Positions 1 to 8,148 of a DNA stretch of 64,000 nucleotides are shown here, piece after piece. The first letter of the stretch is position 1; every line of letters begins with the position of its first letter. Location of the stretch: contig PNLP01000016.1 of NCBI GenBank assembly GCA_013823135.1, positions 62,001-126,000 on the forward strand. Direction: 5' to 3'. The DNA comes from Planctomycetaceae bacterium (GTDB taxonomy: Bacteria; Planctomycetota; Planctomycetia; Gemmatales; Gemmataceae). Position numbers and translations under genes: made by a program. The notes below the pieces were generated by a model, which did not search any database, was not told the origin of the DNA, and saw only the letters and a list, made by a program, of their open reading frames with translations.

Positions 1-1322
1 TTGTCACTCAGACCTGTCGCTGCGAAGACTTCGGCGACGGCGGATGCGTGCCGTCCACTGTGCTGACGAATGTCCAGTTGCATCATGTGGAGGCCGAATA
101 CCTCGACCAACCTCGTGAGATCGCGAACCGGACCATCGGCTGCGGCTGTTGCCCCGGCGCGACGGAGGTCGTCTCCAATCACAGTCAGATCGGAGACTAG
201 TTCTTGCTGGCCGATGTAAACACCTGGCGGTGCGGAAGCTGCTGGTGCAGCCCAATCGAGCGGGTTTTTAGTGACGAACTCGCGAGTCTTCTGGAGCTTC
301 GCGCTAATGTACCGGCACTTGGCACGATACGGTTCGTGGGGTGCAACTGTCACACCCGGAAATAACGCCGCATCTGCTGCCAGCGATTGACAGAACGCCG
401 GACCGGGAGTGAGGAAACCATCGGAGTGGCTTAGCCGCTTGCCGAGGTCTTCGATGCGAGTGAGGTAGTTCCGCAAGATCGTCTCTTGCTGGAGGCGAAT
501 CGCGGCAGCCGTCACATCGTGAGTGACGTTCGGATGGCCGTCGCGGTCGCCACCGATCCACGACCCGAATCGCAGAAAGGCCGGAACTCGCCACGCACGC
601 CCTGCGTAGACTCGGCTGACTGCCGCGTCGAGTTTTCGGTAGATTCGCGGCACGACGTCGAGGAGGCGACCTTCGACCATTCCGAGAACCTGTTTCACTT
701 CTCCAAGGACGGTGGGGCGGGTCACTCGCACGGCATCTGAAAGCCAAAAACCCTCGACTTCCTCGGCGACGGCCGCGATGGCATCGGTTCGCTCCGAGTC
801 TGTGAGGTGGCCGTACTCCATGCGGTCGAGTTGATATGCAACAGCAGCGAGTTTCTCCAGAATCGTTCTCCGGCGAGCCTCGCTCGGGTGAGCCGTAAAG
901 ACCGGAACGATCAGTGCTGAAGCGAGATGTTCGGCCACTTCCTCTGGCCCGATTCCGCGATCGCGGATCTGACGTAGGGCCGCCTCGGCTGTTTCTGCAC
1001 GCGGATCCGCCGCCTTCGTCGAGGCGCGATTCCGGAGCGATCGAACGCGGGCTTGCTGTTCCGCGAGGTTGATCAGGTCGAAGTAAACGCTGAAAGCCCG
1101 GATCAGGGTCCGAAGGTCGGGAAGTTCCAGTTGACCGAGTCGATCACGCAGTTGGCGTGCACGGTTCAGTGAGGGATCGGTACGCAGTTCCTTGGCTGCC
1201 GTGCGGACTTCTTCTTCCAGTTGAAACGCGGCCTCGCCTGCCAATCGCCGGATGGCTTGCCCGAGAAGGTCGCCAAGTAATCGGATGTCTGCCCCGAGTG
1301 CCGTCTGTGCCGCAGCCTGCAT
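1..1322 (-). CDS. ppc: Phosphoenolpyruvate carboxylase, N-terminal part (3' end outside window)
   Basis: Read from the reverse strand by translation. It adds bicarbonate to phosphoenolpyruvate to make oxaloacetate (anaplerosis). About 440 N-terminal residues are visible. They include the TAHPSE motif carrying the conserved catalytic His, the GSWIGGDRDGHPNVT signature and the SDLTVIGDDLR region. The frame stays open to base 1, so the rest, including the C-terminal active-site loops, lies outside. I chose the ATG at 1322 (MQAAAQTALG...) because GGGGGAG lies just upstream at good spacing. It follows the phosphofructokinase gene on the same strand with an 89-base gap, so the two may form a glycolysis/anaplerosis unit. 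Confidence 0.93.
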   Translation of the reverse strand, partial: MQAAAQTALGADIRLLGDLLGQAIRRLAGEAAFQLEEEVRTAAKELRTDPSLNRARQLRDRLGQLELPDLRTLIRAFSVYFDLINLAEQQARVRSLRNRASTKAADPRAETAEAALRQIRDRGIGPEEVAEHLASALIVPVFTAHPSEARRRTILEKLAAVAYQLDRMEYGHLTDSERTDAIAAVAEEVEGFWLSDAVRVTRPTVLGEVKQVLGMVEGRLLDVVPRIYRKLDAAVSRVYAGRAWRVPAFLRFGSWIGGDRDGHPNVTHDVTAAAIRLQQETILRNYLTRIEDLGKRLSHSDGFLTPGPAFCQSLAADAALFPGVTVAPHEPYRAKCRYISAKLQKTREFVTKNPLDWAAPAASAPPGVYIGQQELVSDLTVIGDDLRRAGATAAADGPVRDLTRLVEVFGLHMMQLDIRQHSGRHASAVAEVFAATGLSD

Positions 1323-1411
1323 TCCGCTCCCCCAATCCGACCCCAAGGTGAAACTCGCGTAGCCATCTCAAGAGTTCTGGCGAGCGGGTCGGTCCCCACT
1401 GCCGACAGTTC

Positions 1412-2731
1412 TCAGCCGAAGGATGGCGGTTGGCCGGTGGATTCCAACACGGACAGCCAAAGGTCGCCGTTGGGATCGACACAGTGGCGATCGCGAACGG
1501 CAAGCGGGATCGGAAGGAGGACAAACCGGCCGTGCCACCGGCTCACGGCGACGTCAGTTTTGCCAGCCATCGCCGCATGAACGGCGTTGTGTGCCAACCG
1601 CAAGCAGTAAACGCTGTCGAAGGAGTTCGCCTTCACGCTACGAATGCTGTAACTCGGATCGAAGTATTTTAGATTTTGTTCCAAACCGGCTGCCAGGAAT
1701 GCCTCGGAAATCTTGTGCTTCAGGAAAACTCCGATGTCGCCGAAGCGGACATTGCCGGATGCATCGGTTTGGTTGGTTGCGGACATCAGGTCTTGCCCGG
1801 CACCCTCCGCGACCACAATCACCGCGTGACCGGATGCCTTCACCCGACGAACAAGGACGTTCAGGAATCCGTTTGGGCCGTCGAGCTGGAATGGTACCTC
1901 GGGTATGAGCACGAAATTGGCATCGTTGTGGGCGAGCGAAGCGTAGCAAGCGATGAAACCCGAGTGTCGGCCCATCAACTTCACGAGCCCGACGCCATCC
2001 GGAGCGGCCTTGGCCTCGACGTGCGCTGCCCGAATCACCATGGCGGCTTCCGAGAACGCTGTCTGGAAGCCGAAACTCTGGTCGATGAAGTTGATGTCGT
2101 TGTCGATCGTCTTGGGAATGCCGACGACTGCGATCTTCCCACCGCGGTTAGCGACCTCCTCGGCGATCGCATGGGCTCCCCGGAGCGTGCCGTCCCCGCC
2201 GATCACGAAAAGGACATTGATCCCCATTCGTTCCAGACAATCGACCATCTCGACGGGGTCTTGCTGACCGCGTGAGCTCCCCAGAATCGTTCCGCCGTGC
2301 TCGTTAATCTGGCTGACGGATTGTGGTGTCAGTTCGAGCACTGGCCGCTTGTGCTTGGCAATAAACCCCTGGTAGCCACTGCAGAACCCAACGATCTTCT
2401 TCACACCGTACAAGAAGTGGAGTTCCATCACGATCGCGCGAATAACATCGTTAAAGCCTGGGCACAGGCCCCCACAAGTCACGATCCCGGCACGCGTTTT
2501 GGATGGATCGAAATAGATCTTTCGGCGGGGGCCAGCAGGCTCAAAGCCTGGGATTTGATCGGGTGGGACTCCGCGACTCGCAAGTGCGGACGCAGTGTCA
2601 TCGAATAACACCCGATCTTCTTCGTCCACGTTGTAGTAACTCCGCTTCCGCGCCGCGAGGAGCGGCATCATCGGGGAGTCGATTCGGCAGGGACCGAGTG
2701 TTTTAACGACGAGTTCTTCGTGATTGACCAC
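1412..2731 (-). CDS. pfkA: 6-phosphofructokinase, ATP-type by its GGDG motif
   Basis: Phosphorylates fructose 6-phosphate. The 439-residue protein carries GGLCPGFND (nucleotide site), GGDGTLRGA, GIPKTIDNDI (catalytic Asp region) and MGRHSGFIA (substrate site). In this superfamily GGDG usually marks ATP users, while GGDD marks pyrophosphate users; the PKTIDND form is shared with the long plant/trypanosome ATP-PFK clade. So ATP is the likelier donor, inferred from motif only. The start is GTG at 2731 with AAGG a few bases upstream. The gene is divergent from the dipeptidase gene and just upstream of ppc. Confidence 0.9.
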   Translation of the reverse strand: MVNHEELVVKTLGPCRIDSPMMPLLAARKRSYYNVDEEDRVLFDDTASALASRGVPPDQIPGFEPAGPRRKIYFDPSKTRAGIVTCGGLCPGFNDVIRAIVMELHFLYGVKKIVGFCSGYQGFIAKHKRPVLELTPQSVSQINEHGGTILGSSRGQQDPVEMVDCLERMGINVLFVIGGDGTLRGAHAIAEEVANRGGKIAVVGIPKTIDNDINFIDQSFGFQTAFSEAAMVIRAAHVEAKAAPDGVGLVKLMGRHSGFIACYASLAHNDANFVLIPEVPFQLDGPNGFLNVLVRRVKASGHAVIVVAEGAGQDLMSATNQTDASGNVRFGDIGVFLKHKISEAFLAAGLEQNLKYFDPSYSIRSVKANSFDSVYCLRLAHNAVHAAMAGKTDVAVSRWHGRFVLLPIPLAVRDRHCVDPNGDLWLSVLESTGQPPSFG

Positions 2732-3224
2732 GGGTGACCTTCACAAGAGCAGCGCTTCGCTTGCTCTCCTGTCCCAAAGTTTGCCTGGATGTTGGGCACC
2801 ACCGCTTTCCAGCATCACCTGTCCCCTTGCTTCTGAGACACGAGAGAACTCGTCGCTCAGAAGTCGGGAAGAAGATGTCGCGAATCATTGCAGGATGCGC
2901 GGTGATCGACCCAAATAGAGCATTAGCAATTTTGGGGCCAAGGATGAATGGAGCAATTTGGCTGAGTCAGTAATCAGTCAAGCACAGATGTTGCGCACCA
3001 ATGCCTTATATTTCAGCAGAACTGCTTCGTTTCCGTATTTCGTGAAAATGGTCGCGATTTGCTCAGTTTCGCACTCATCTGATGCGGACCATCGTGTACG
3101 CAGTCGACTCGTCGTGATCCCCTTCGCGGGGTTTGGCTTGTTCGAGGCCAGCGGGACCGTATCTATAATCTTCCCGTGGAGCAACACTTCAAGCACGCTT
3201 GATCCCCACCCGAGAGCGCTCGCC
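2732..3224. other. Intergenic region between divergent pfkA and dipeptidase genes
   Basis: About 490 bases between two divergent starts. I see no convincing gene: the short frames here lack codon bias and a Shine-Dalgarno site. It must hold the promoters of both neighbours, but I could not pick reliable -35/-10 boxes. The reading frame of the dipeptidase stays open upstream to 2958, but those residues look non-coding. Confidence 0.5.
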
Positions 3225-4310
3225 ATGAGACCGATGATTGACGCCCACCTCGACCTCGCCCTGAATGCCCTGAACTACAATCGCGACCTCTTCCTGACCG
3301 TGGAGCAACTCCGCGAGGTGGAGAAGGATTTCACCGATATCAAGTGCCGCAACCGTTGTACGCTCACCTTTCCCGAACTGAAGCGTTGTCGGATTCCCGT
3401 GTGTGTTGCAACTGTGCTTGCACGGAGTGGACCCGACGCCGCGACACGGTGGGGCTTCAAGCGGGGCGACATCGATTACGCCTCGCAACACATCGCGTAC
3501 GCGCATTGCATCGGTTCGCTCGGGTACTACCGACTGCTGGAATCGCAAGGACACCTCAAGTTCATCCAGACACGCGGCGAACTCACTTCCCACTGGAAAG
3601 CGTGGGAAGCCGACCCCGCCAACACGCCGCTCGGGATCATTCTGAGCATGGAAGGGGCGGACCCAATCGTGAATCCGGAGCAGGTCGCGCACTGGTTTGG
3701 GCTCGGGCTTAGAGCGGTCGGCCCGGCTCACTACGGACGCAGTCATTACGCGTATGGCACTGCCACCGATGGCCCACTGACGCCTGCTGGGGTCCAACTC
3801 CTCAAGGAGTTCATGAAGGTCGGCATGATCCTCGACGTGACGCACCTGGCGGACCAATCCTTCTGGAACGCGATGGATGTCTACGACGGACCGATGCTCG
3901 CAAGTCACCACAACTTGCGTTCGCTCGTGCCAGGCGACCGCCAACTGACCGACGACATGGTGAAGGAACTCATCAAGCGGAACGCGGTGATCGGCTCGGC
4001 GTTCGATGCGTGGATGATGTACCCGAACTGGGTGCGAGGTCAGACAAAGCCAGAGGTTGTGGGCTTGGAAGCGATCGTCGATCACATGGATCGCATCTGC
4101 CAGTTCGCGGGGAATACGAAACACATCGCGTTCGGCACCGATCTCGATGGTGGCTTCGGAACGGAACAGACTCCACGCGACCTGAACACCATCACGGACA
4201 TCCACAAACTCGAAGACATCCTCGCTAGACGTGGCTACAGTGCGTCGGACATCGACGGCATCTTCTATGGCAACTGGCTGCGCTTCTTCGGTTCCGCTTT
4301 GCCAGCGTGA
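3225..4310 (+). CDS. Membrane dipeptidase family (peptidase M19) protein
   Basis: Zinc dipeptidase of the renal dipeptidase/amidohydrolase superfamily, probably cytosolic since no signal peptide is seen. Expected metal ligands are present: the D-x-H pair near the N-terminus (residues 6 and 8, IDAHLD), Glu143 in SMEGAD, His207 in DVTHLAD, and the His228/His229 pair in ASHHNLRSL. FGTDLDGGFG near residue 305 matches the C-terminal Asp motif. I chose ATG 3225 although the frame is open from 2958, because homologues begin right before the DxH motif and GAGAG lies 8 bases upstream. The substrate (dipeptide, D-amino dipeptide or other) cannot be told. Confidence 0.88.
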   Translation: MRPMIDAHLDLALNALNYNRDLFLTVEQLREVEKDFTDIKCRNRCTLTFPELKRCRIPVCVATVLARSGPDAATRWGFKRGDIDYASQHIAYAHCIGSLGYYRLLESQGHLKFIQTRGELTSHWKAWEADPANTPLGIILSMEGADPIVNPEQVAHWFGLGLRAVGPAHYGRSHYAYGTATDGPLTPAGVQLLKEFMKVGMILDVTHLADQSFWNAMDVYDGPMLASHHNLRSLVPGDRQLTDDMVKELIKRNAVIGSAFDAWMMYPNWVRGQTKPEVVGLEAIVDHMDRICQFAGNTKHIAFGTDLDGGFGTEQTPRDLNTITDIHKLEDILARRGYSASDIDGIFYGNWLRFFGSALPA

Positions 4311-4373
4311 TCTACGGTGCTTGCATGATCTGAAGATGCCGCGTACCATCGATCCCATCAAGGGGATGATTGC

Positions 4374-6137
4374 GTGGCAAAGGACAAGAAACCTCCCAGC
4401 ACGGGCGACTCAAACTGGGACCGCACCATGCGGTTGTTCCAGACTGGCTCGCCCGAATTCGTTGAAGCCGTGCGACAGCGGGTGAACGCGGTCGCACTCG
4501 CGCCGTTCGCCGACACGTGGTACAAAGATTCACGTGTCGAAGCCCGGAAGTTGCTTCTAACGTATCTCGAACAACCTCTGAACGCGGCTCGCCACGAACC
4601 GCTCGTCAAGCGACTGTTCAAATTCGCGGACAACGCGGGTGACGACGCGGTGATGGCTCGGTTCCTCGTGGGACTGGATCGAACGATCCGCCGCAAGCGA
4701 GGAACCACCTCTCGGTGGGATCCCCGGTCGCGTTCGTATGAATCGATCGAGATTATCTATACGCCCGCCGATACCACGCTCTCTCGCGACGACCGGTTCT
4801 ATCTGGGTTCGTGGTTCGTCCAGAATCGCGAAAAGTTCACACAAGGGAAGTTTCTATTCTCGATCCCAACTCGCCATTACCTTCGACGGCGAGCGTGGCG
4901 ATACTTCCGCAAGCTTGGCAAGAAGCACCCCGATCGCTACATCTCGGGTGTCTGCACAGCGCTGAAGTTGTACACCGATGCGGATGTGCCGGACGGTCTC
5001 GGGTTACTCGATAACTGGGGGCTCGTCCACATTCTCTTCCACCACTCGCCCGCTCTCGAATCGCGGCCCGTTGGTTGGTTCGTCTCGGAATCGGGAACGC
5101 TACCGCAACTCCAGCCCGACCCAATGTACCGCAAACTCTGGCTTCGTAGCCCGGAGCCGATCTTCGATCTACTTGTCCATGGAAAGTGCCGGCCGGTGTG
5201 CCTGTGGGCTGCGAAGATGCTGCGTCAGCACTTCCCGGATCGTCTCTCAAGAGTCAGCTTGGACGAACTCCTCGATTGGCTCGTCAGCAACAATTCCGTG
5301 CTGAACGATCTCGCGCTCGAGCAACTCGAACGGGCAGGGGGGCTCGAGTCGGTTCCCGTCGAAAAGTGGCTCAAACTCATGGAAACCGCACGGCCCGACC
5401 TCCTCGACCGGATTTGCGAGATGGTCGAACGGGCCGTGAAACCCGTGCAAGTGTCGTTCACTGATGCGGTCCGTCTCGCAATGCAACGCCCCGTGCCATT
5501 AGCCCGACTCGGTATGGCGTTCCTGACTGGGAAGAAGCCTACGACCACGGCCGAGGTGCAAGCACTGTTCGGATTGCGGGAAGCGCAGGCCGATCCGTTG
5601 CGGGCGGATCTCGTGCGATGGGCGTGCGGCGTGCTCACGGAGCGTCCGGAGTTTCAGCCGCAGTGGGTGTTGGAGTTCCTCGACAGTCGGAACGAAGATG
5701 TGCGAGAGATCGGTTGGGAATGGCTGCAAACCGATGCCCGCGCCCGCGAAGATGTCGGCGTCTGGCAGCGAATGCTGGAGTCGCCATACGACAACATCCG
5801 CCTTCGGTTGATAGGCATTCTCGAAGAACAGGCGAAGGAACGCACCGGCTTGGCGCGGTTCTCGCCTGAGAATGTACGCTTCCTGTGGGCCACGGTGTTA
5901 CTGAACATCACGCGCGGAAGCAAGGCGAAGCCGTTCGTGGTTCGGCAGATCATGGAGCGGGTTGTGACGCACCCCGACGAAGCAAGCGAGTTGCTGCCAA
6001 TCATCGCGGTGGCGTTGCGATCGAGTCGTGGCCCTGAGTTTCGTGCGGGTCTGGCAGGCGTCGCCGCATTCGTGGAACGCAATCCCGCACGCAAGGGACT
6101 GGTCGAGGCGGTGTTTCCTGAATTGAGTTGGAGTTAA
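4374..6137 (+). CDS. HEAT-like helical-repeat protein of retron cassette 1
   Basis: A 587-residue, helix-rich protein with no catalytic motif that I recognise. Its middle (RRRAWRYFRKLGKKHP..., then about 150 residues) clearly resembles the protein at 35826-39095 in cassette 2 (ARRAWRYLRRVAVQLP...), so the two are paralogues. This copy lacks the BRCT domain and the C-terminal extension of the larger one. The C-terminal half looks like ARM/HEAT repeats (...NEDVREIGWEWLQ..., ...YDNIRLRLIGILEEQ...). GTG 4374 is chosen because AAGGGGA lies 8 bases upstream. It is the first gene of the cassette; the ncRNA, SWIM and RT genes follow. Likely role (inference): scaffold or effector partner of the retron. 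Confidence 0.72.
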   Translation: MAKDKKPPSTGDSNWDRTMRLFQTGSPEFVEAVRQRVNAVALAPFADTWYKDSRVEARKLLLTYLEQPLNAARHEPLVKRLFKFADNAGDDAVMARFLVGLDRTIRRKRGTTSRWDPRSRSYESIEIIYTPADTTLSRDDRFYLGSWFVQNREKFTQGKFLFSIPTRHYLRRRAWRYFRKLGKKHPDRYISGVCTALKLYTDADVPDGLGLLDNWGLVHILFHHSPALESRPVGWFVSESGTLPQLQPDPMYRKLWLRSPEPIFDLLVHGKCRPVCLWAAKMLRQHFPDRLSRVSLDELLDWLVSNNSVLNDLALEQLERAGGLESVPVEKWLKLMETARPDLLDRICEMVERAVKPVQVSFTDAVRLAMQRPVPLARLGMAFLTGKKPTTTAEVQALFGLREAQADPLRADLVRWACGVLTERPEFQPQWVLEFLDSRNEDVREIGWEWLQTDARAREDVGVWQRMLESPYDNIRLRLIGILEEQAKERTGLARFSPENVRFLWATVLLNITRGSKAKPFVVRQIMERVVTHPDEASELLPIIAVALRSSRGPEFRAGLAGVAAFVERNPARKGLVEAVFPELSWS

Positions 6138-6151
6138 ACCAAAATTTAGCG

Positions 6152-6170
6152 GTCGCCCCAGCGGGGCGAC
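6152..6170. repeat. REP-like GC hairpin behind the HEAT-like gene
   Basis: A perfect 8-bp stem (GTCGCCCC/GGGGCGAC) with AGC loop, 15 bases after the stop codon. A close sibling (GGTTGCCCC-AGC-GGGGCAACC) lies behind hslU at 27563. Because it recurs outside the retron, I treat it as an interspersed repeat or terminator-like hairpin, not as part of the retron RNA. Confidence 0.6.
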
Positions 6171-6181
6171 GCGATGAATCA

Positions 6182-6394
6182 CGGTGTCCGTCGCGGTCCG
6201 AGACCACCATGCTGCGATGTTCCGTCGCGGTTGAAGTTGCTCGCGATTGCGTCCCCAGAGTCGTTGGTCTTTTCGCCGACCGTCGGACCGGTGCGGCGGA
6301 CTGAATCAACATACGTTTCTCGCCGCACCGGTCCGACGGTCGGCGTTCGTGAACGCCTCTGGTCCTGGATCGAAGTCGGTCGCGGCGGACACCG
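6182..6394 (+). ncRNA. Retron-type msr-msd RNA 1
   Basis: Predicted structured RNA between the HEAT-like and SWIM genes. Outer arms a1 (6182-6196, CGGTGTCCGTCGCGG) and a2 (6380-6394) pair over 15 positions including two G-U pairs. Next come a 3-nt-loop hairpin (6195-6205), a 6-bp hairpin with loop TGTTCCG (6212-6230) and AAGTTGC (6234-6240). The msd part is one long hairpin: a base CCAGAG/CTCTGG (6255-6260 with 6357-6362), then a perfect 25-bp stem (6274-6298 with 6321-6345) and a 22-nt loop. This is the msr-then-msd order known for retrons. The same core recurs in cassette 2. The branching G and exact ends are not known. Strand is taken from the shared elements and the downstream RT. Confidence 0.8.
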
Positions 6395-6414
6395 CGAAAA
6401 CACAGGGTGGCTTC

Positions 6415-8112
6415 ATGCAGTTGCAGACAGCCTATCGCGGTCGCAGTACCATCAGCCAATCGCCAGCGGGGCTGGCGGTGGCGCTCGCACCAAACCTACG
6501 GCGAGATCGCGTCAGCTACATGGGCACACTTCGCCATCCGCTGCGATTCCGCGAGGCGATGTCGGCGCTGCACGATGTGGTGATTTCGGACCTGCGTTTC
6601 AAGCCGAAGAACAAGACTGGCTACGAGCAGTGGAAGAAGCAAGAAGCCGAGTTCGAGCGTCGCATTCGCACGGAAGCCGTCAAACTCAAACGGGCCGCCC
6701 TCGAAGCCGTGAAGCCTCAGCCCATCCCCAAGGAACTGGAGCGACAGTTCGAGCGATGCCGCAAGAAGTATTGGAACGCGCGCAACAAGTACGGCAACAT
6801 GCTCTACCGCGAAGACCCGGAGTTGTGGCGAATTCTGATGCCATGCGATCCGGTCATTACCGTCAGCCCGGACGTGCTGTTCTTCGAGTGCTTTAGCGCG
6901 GACGAGAGCAGTTACGGTTGCCTCAACGTTCAGCGCGATGCTTTTCAAGGCGAAACGGATGTCGCGCTCGGGACCACGAACGTCGATTACTCCTGGCGGC
7001 TGTACGAACACTTCCAGACGATCCGCAGTTACCGTGAAACGCGATTCACCATCGACCCGCTAGGCTTCGAAGTGAAGACCAACGCCACCGATGACGGTAA
7101 CTATCGCGAGGAGAAAATCGAGCTACCGCAATCGTGGTTGCGTGGGTTCTCGACGCTGCAATCAGCGATGAGCCTGCCGATGAAGCGCGTGCCCGTGAGC
7201 CGCGAAGGGCTGTATTCACTCGTCGCGTTCCTCAAGCGACACAAAGCGAAAGCATCACCCCGAGCCGTGCGATTCGAGCTTGATCCTGGTCAGCCCGTGA
7301 AGATCGTGCTGGAGCCGTGGAACAAGGAAATCGTGCTGCACGACACGCCATATCCTGGCCTGAAGAAGGAGACGATTCGAGTGTGGGGCCGCGATCGCCT
7401 TCGCGTGCTCGCCCGGCTGTTGCCATTGCTTGATCGCGTGGATGTGTATCTCCTTGGTACCGGGTTGCCCGCGTTCTGGGTGTGTCGCATGGGCGAAATG
7501 CAACTCACGCTCGGGCTGAGCGGTTGGACGACGAACGACTGGACTTCCGGCGGAAGTGCTCTCGATCAGCTTGTGCCGCCTGTGGAACCCTCCGACGAAA
7601 CGATGCGGAGCATCGCCGCTGCATTCCGTGCCGACCCAACGTGGAAACTGGACGCTCTCGCGGCGAGAACGAAGGCCACAACTCCGGTAGTGTCGGCTGG
7701 GTTGAACAAACTCGCGCTGCTCGGACAGGTGATTCACGACCTCCCGCACGGTGTGTATCGCTGGCGGCAGGTGATGCCGGTCACGCTCTCGGCGGAGATC
7801 ATCGGGCCGGAAAACGAGGAGACGGTCGCCGCTCGGCAGATAACGGGCTGGAAGGTGCGGATCACGACCGAGCGAACTGACCCAAACGGACAGCGGCACG
7901 TTACTGGTATCGTGGACGGCCGTTCGAACGCGGAACTGTCGCTCGACGAGGATGATCGCATCGTCGCGGGGAAGTGTGGTTGCTCGTACTTCTACACAGG
8001 CGGCTTGCGGAAAGGCCCGTGCCGGCATCTTCAGGCGATCCGCAACAAGCTACTCGGGTTGGGTCAGGAAACGGCGAGTCTGGAAAGCTGGTATAAGCGG
8101 TTCACGAACTGA
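6415..8112 (+). CDS. Winged-helix/SWIM zinc-finger protein of retron cassette 1
   Basis: 565 residues. The C-terminus has a SWIM zinc motif C-x-C-x12-C-x-H (Cys521, Cys523, Cys536, His538; KCGCSYFYTGG...GPCRH). SWIM domains bind nucleic acid or protein. Before it lies a stretch that looks like a winged helix (LDALAARTKATTPVVSAGLNKLALLGQVI). The N-terminal two thirds share blocks with the SWIM protein of cassette 2 (LRHPLRFREAMSAL vs LKNPLRFREAVSAL; QSWLRGFSTLQSA vs DSWLRGFLQVQSA). I chose ATG 6415 because homology starts there and the bases upstream belong to the ncRNA, although the frame is open from 6247. The RT gene follows after 36 bases, so the two are probably cotranscribed. Its role in the retron is unknown; a DNA/msDNA-sensing role is inference. 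Confidence 0.8.
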   Translation: MQLQTAYRGRSTISQSPAGLAVALAPNLRRDRVSYMGTLRHPLRFREAMSALHDVVISDLRFKPKNKTGYEQWKKQEAEFERRIRTEAVKLKRAALEAVKPQPIPKELERQFERCRKKYWNARNKYGNMLYREDPELWRILMPCDPVITVSPDVLFFECFSADESSYGCLNVQRDAFQGETDVALGTTNVDYSWRLYEHFQTIRSYRETRFTIDPLGFEVKTNATDDGNYREEKIELPQSWLRGFSTLQSAMSLPMKRVPVSREGLYSLVAFLKRHKAKASPRAVRFELDPGQPVKIVLEPWNKEIVLHDTPYPGLKKETIRVWGRDRLRVLARLLPLLDRVDVYLLGTGLPAFWVCRMGEMQLTLGLSGWTTNDWTSGGSALDQLVPPVEPSDETMRSIAAAFRADPTWKLDALAARTKATTPVVSAGLNKLALLGQVIHDLPHGVYRWRQVMPVTLSAEIIGPENEETVAARQITGWKVRITTERTDPNGQRHVTGIVDGRSNAELSLDEDDRIVAGKCGCSYFYTGGLRKGPCRHLQAIRNKLLGLGQETASLESWYKRFTN

Positions 8113-8148
8113 CGTTGTCTTTGTGTGTGGCCGCCAAACGGAAACATC

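Noticed and set aside
6141..6170. TTTAGCG followed by a GC hairpin as the start of retron RNA 1
   Set aside because: It looks like the TTAGCG branch region of some retrons, but the hairpin recurs behind hslU at 27563 in a non-retron context, and better paired outer arms exist at 6182-6196/6380-6394.
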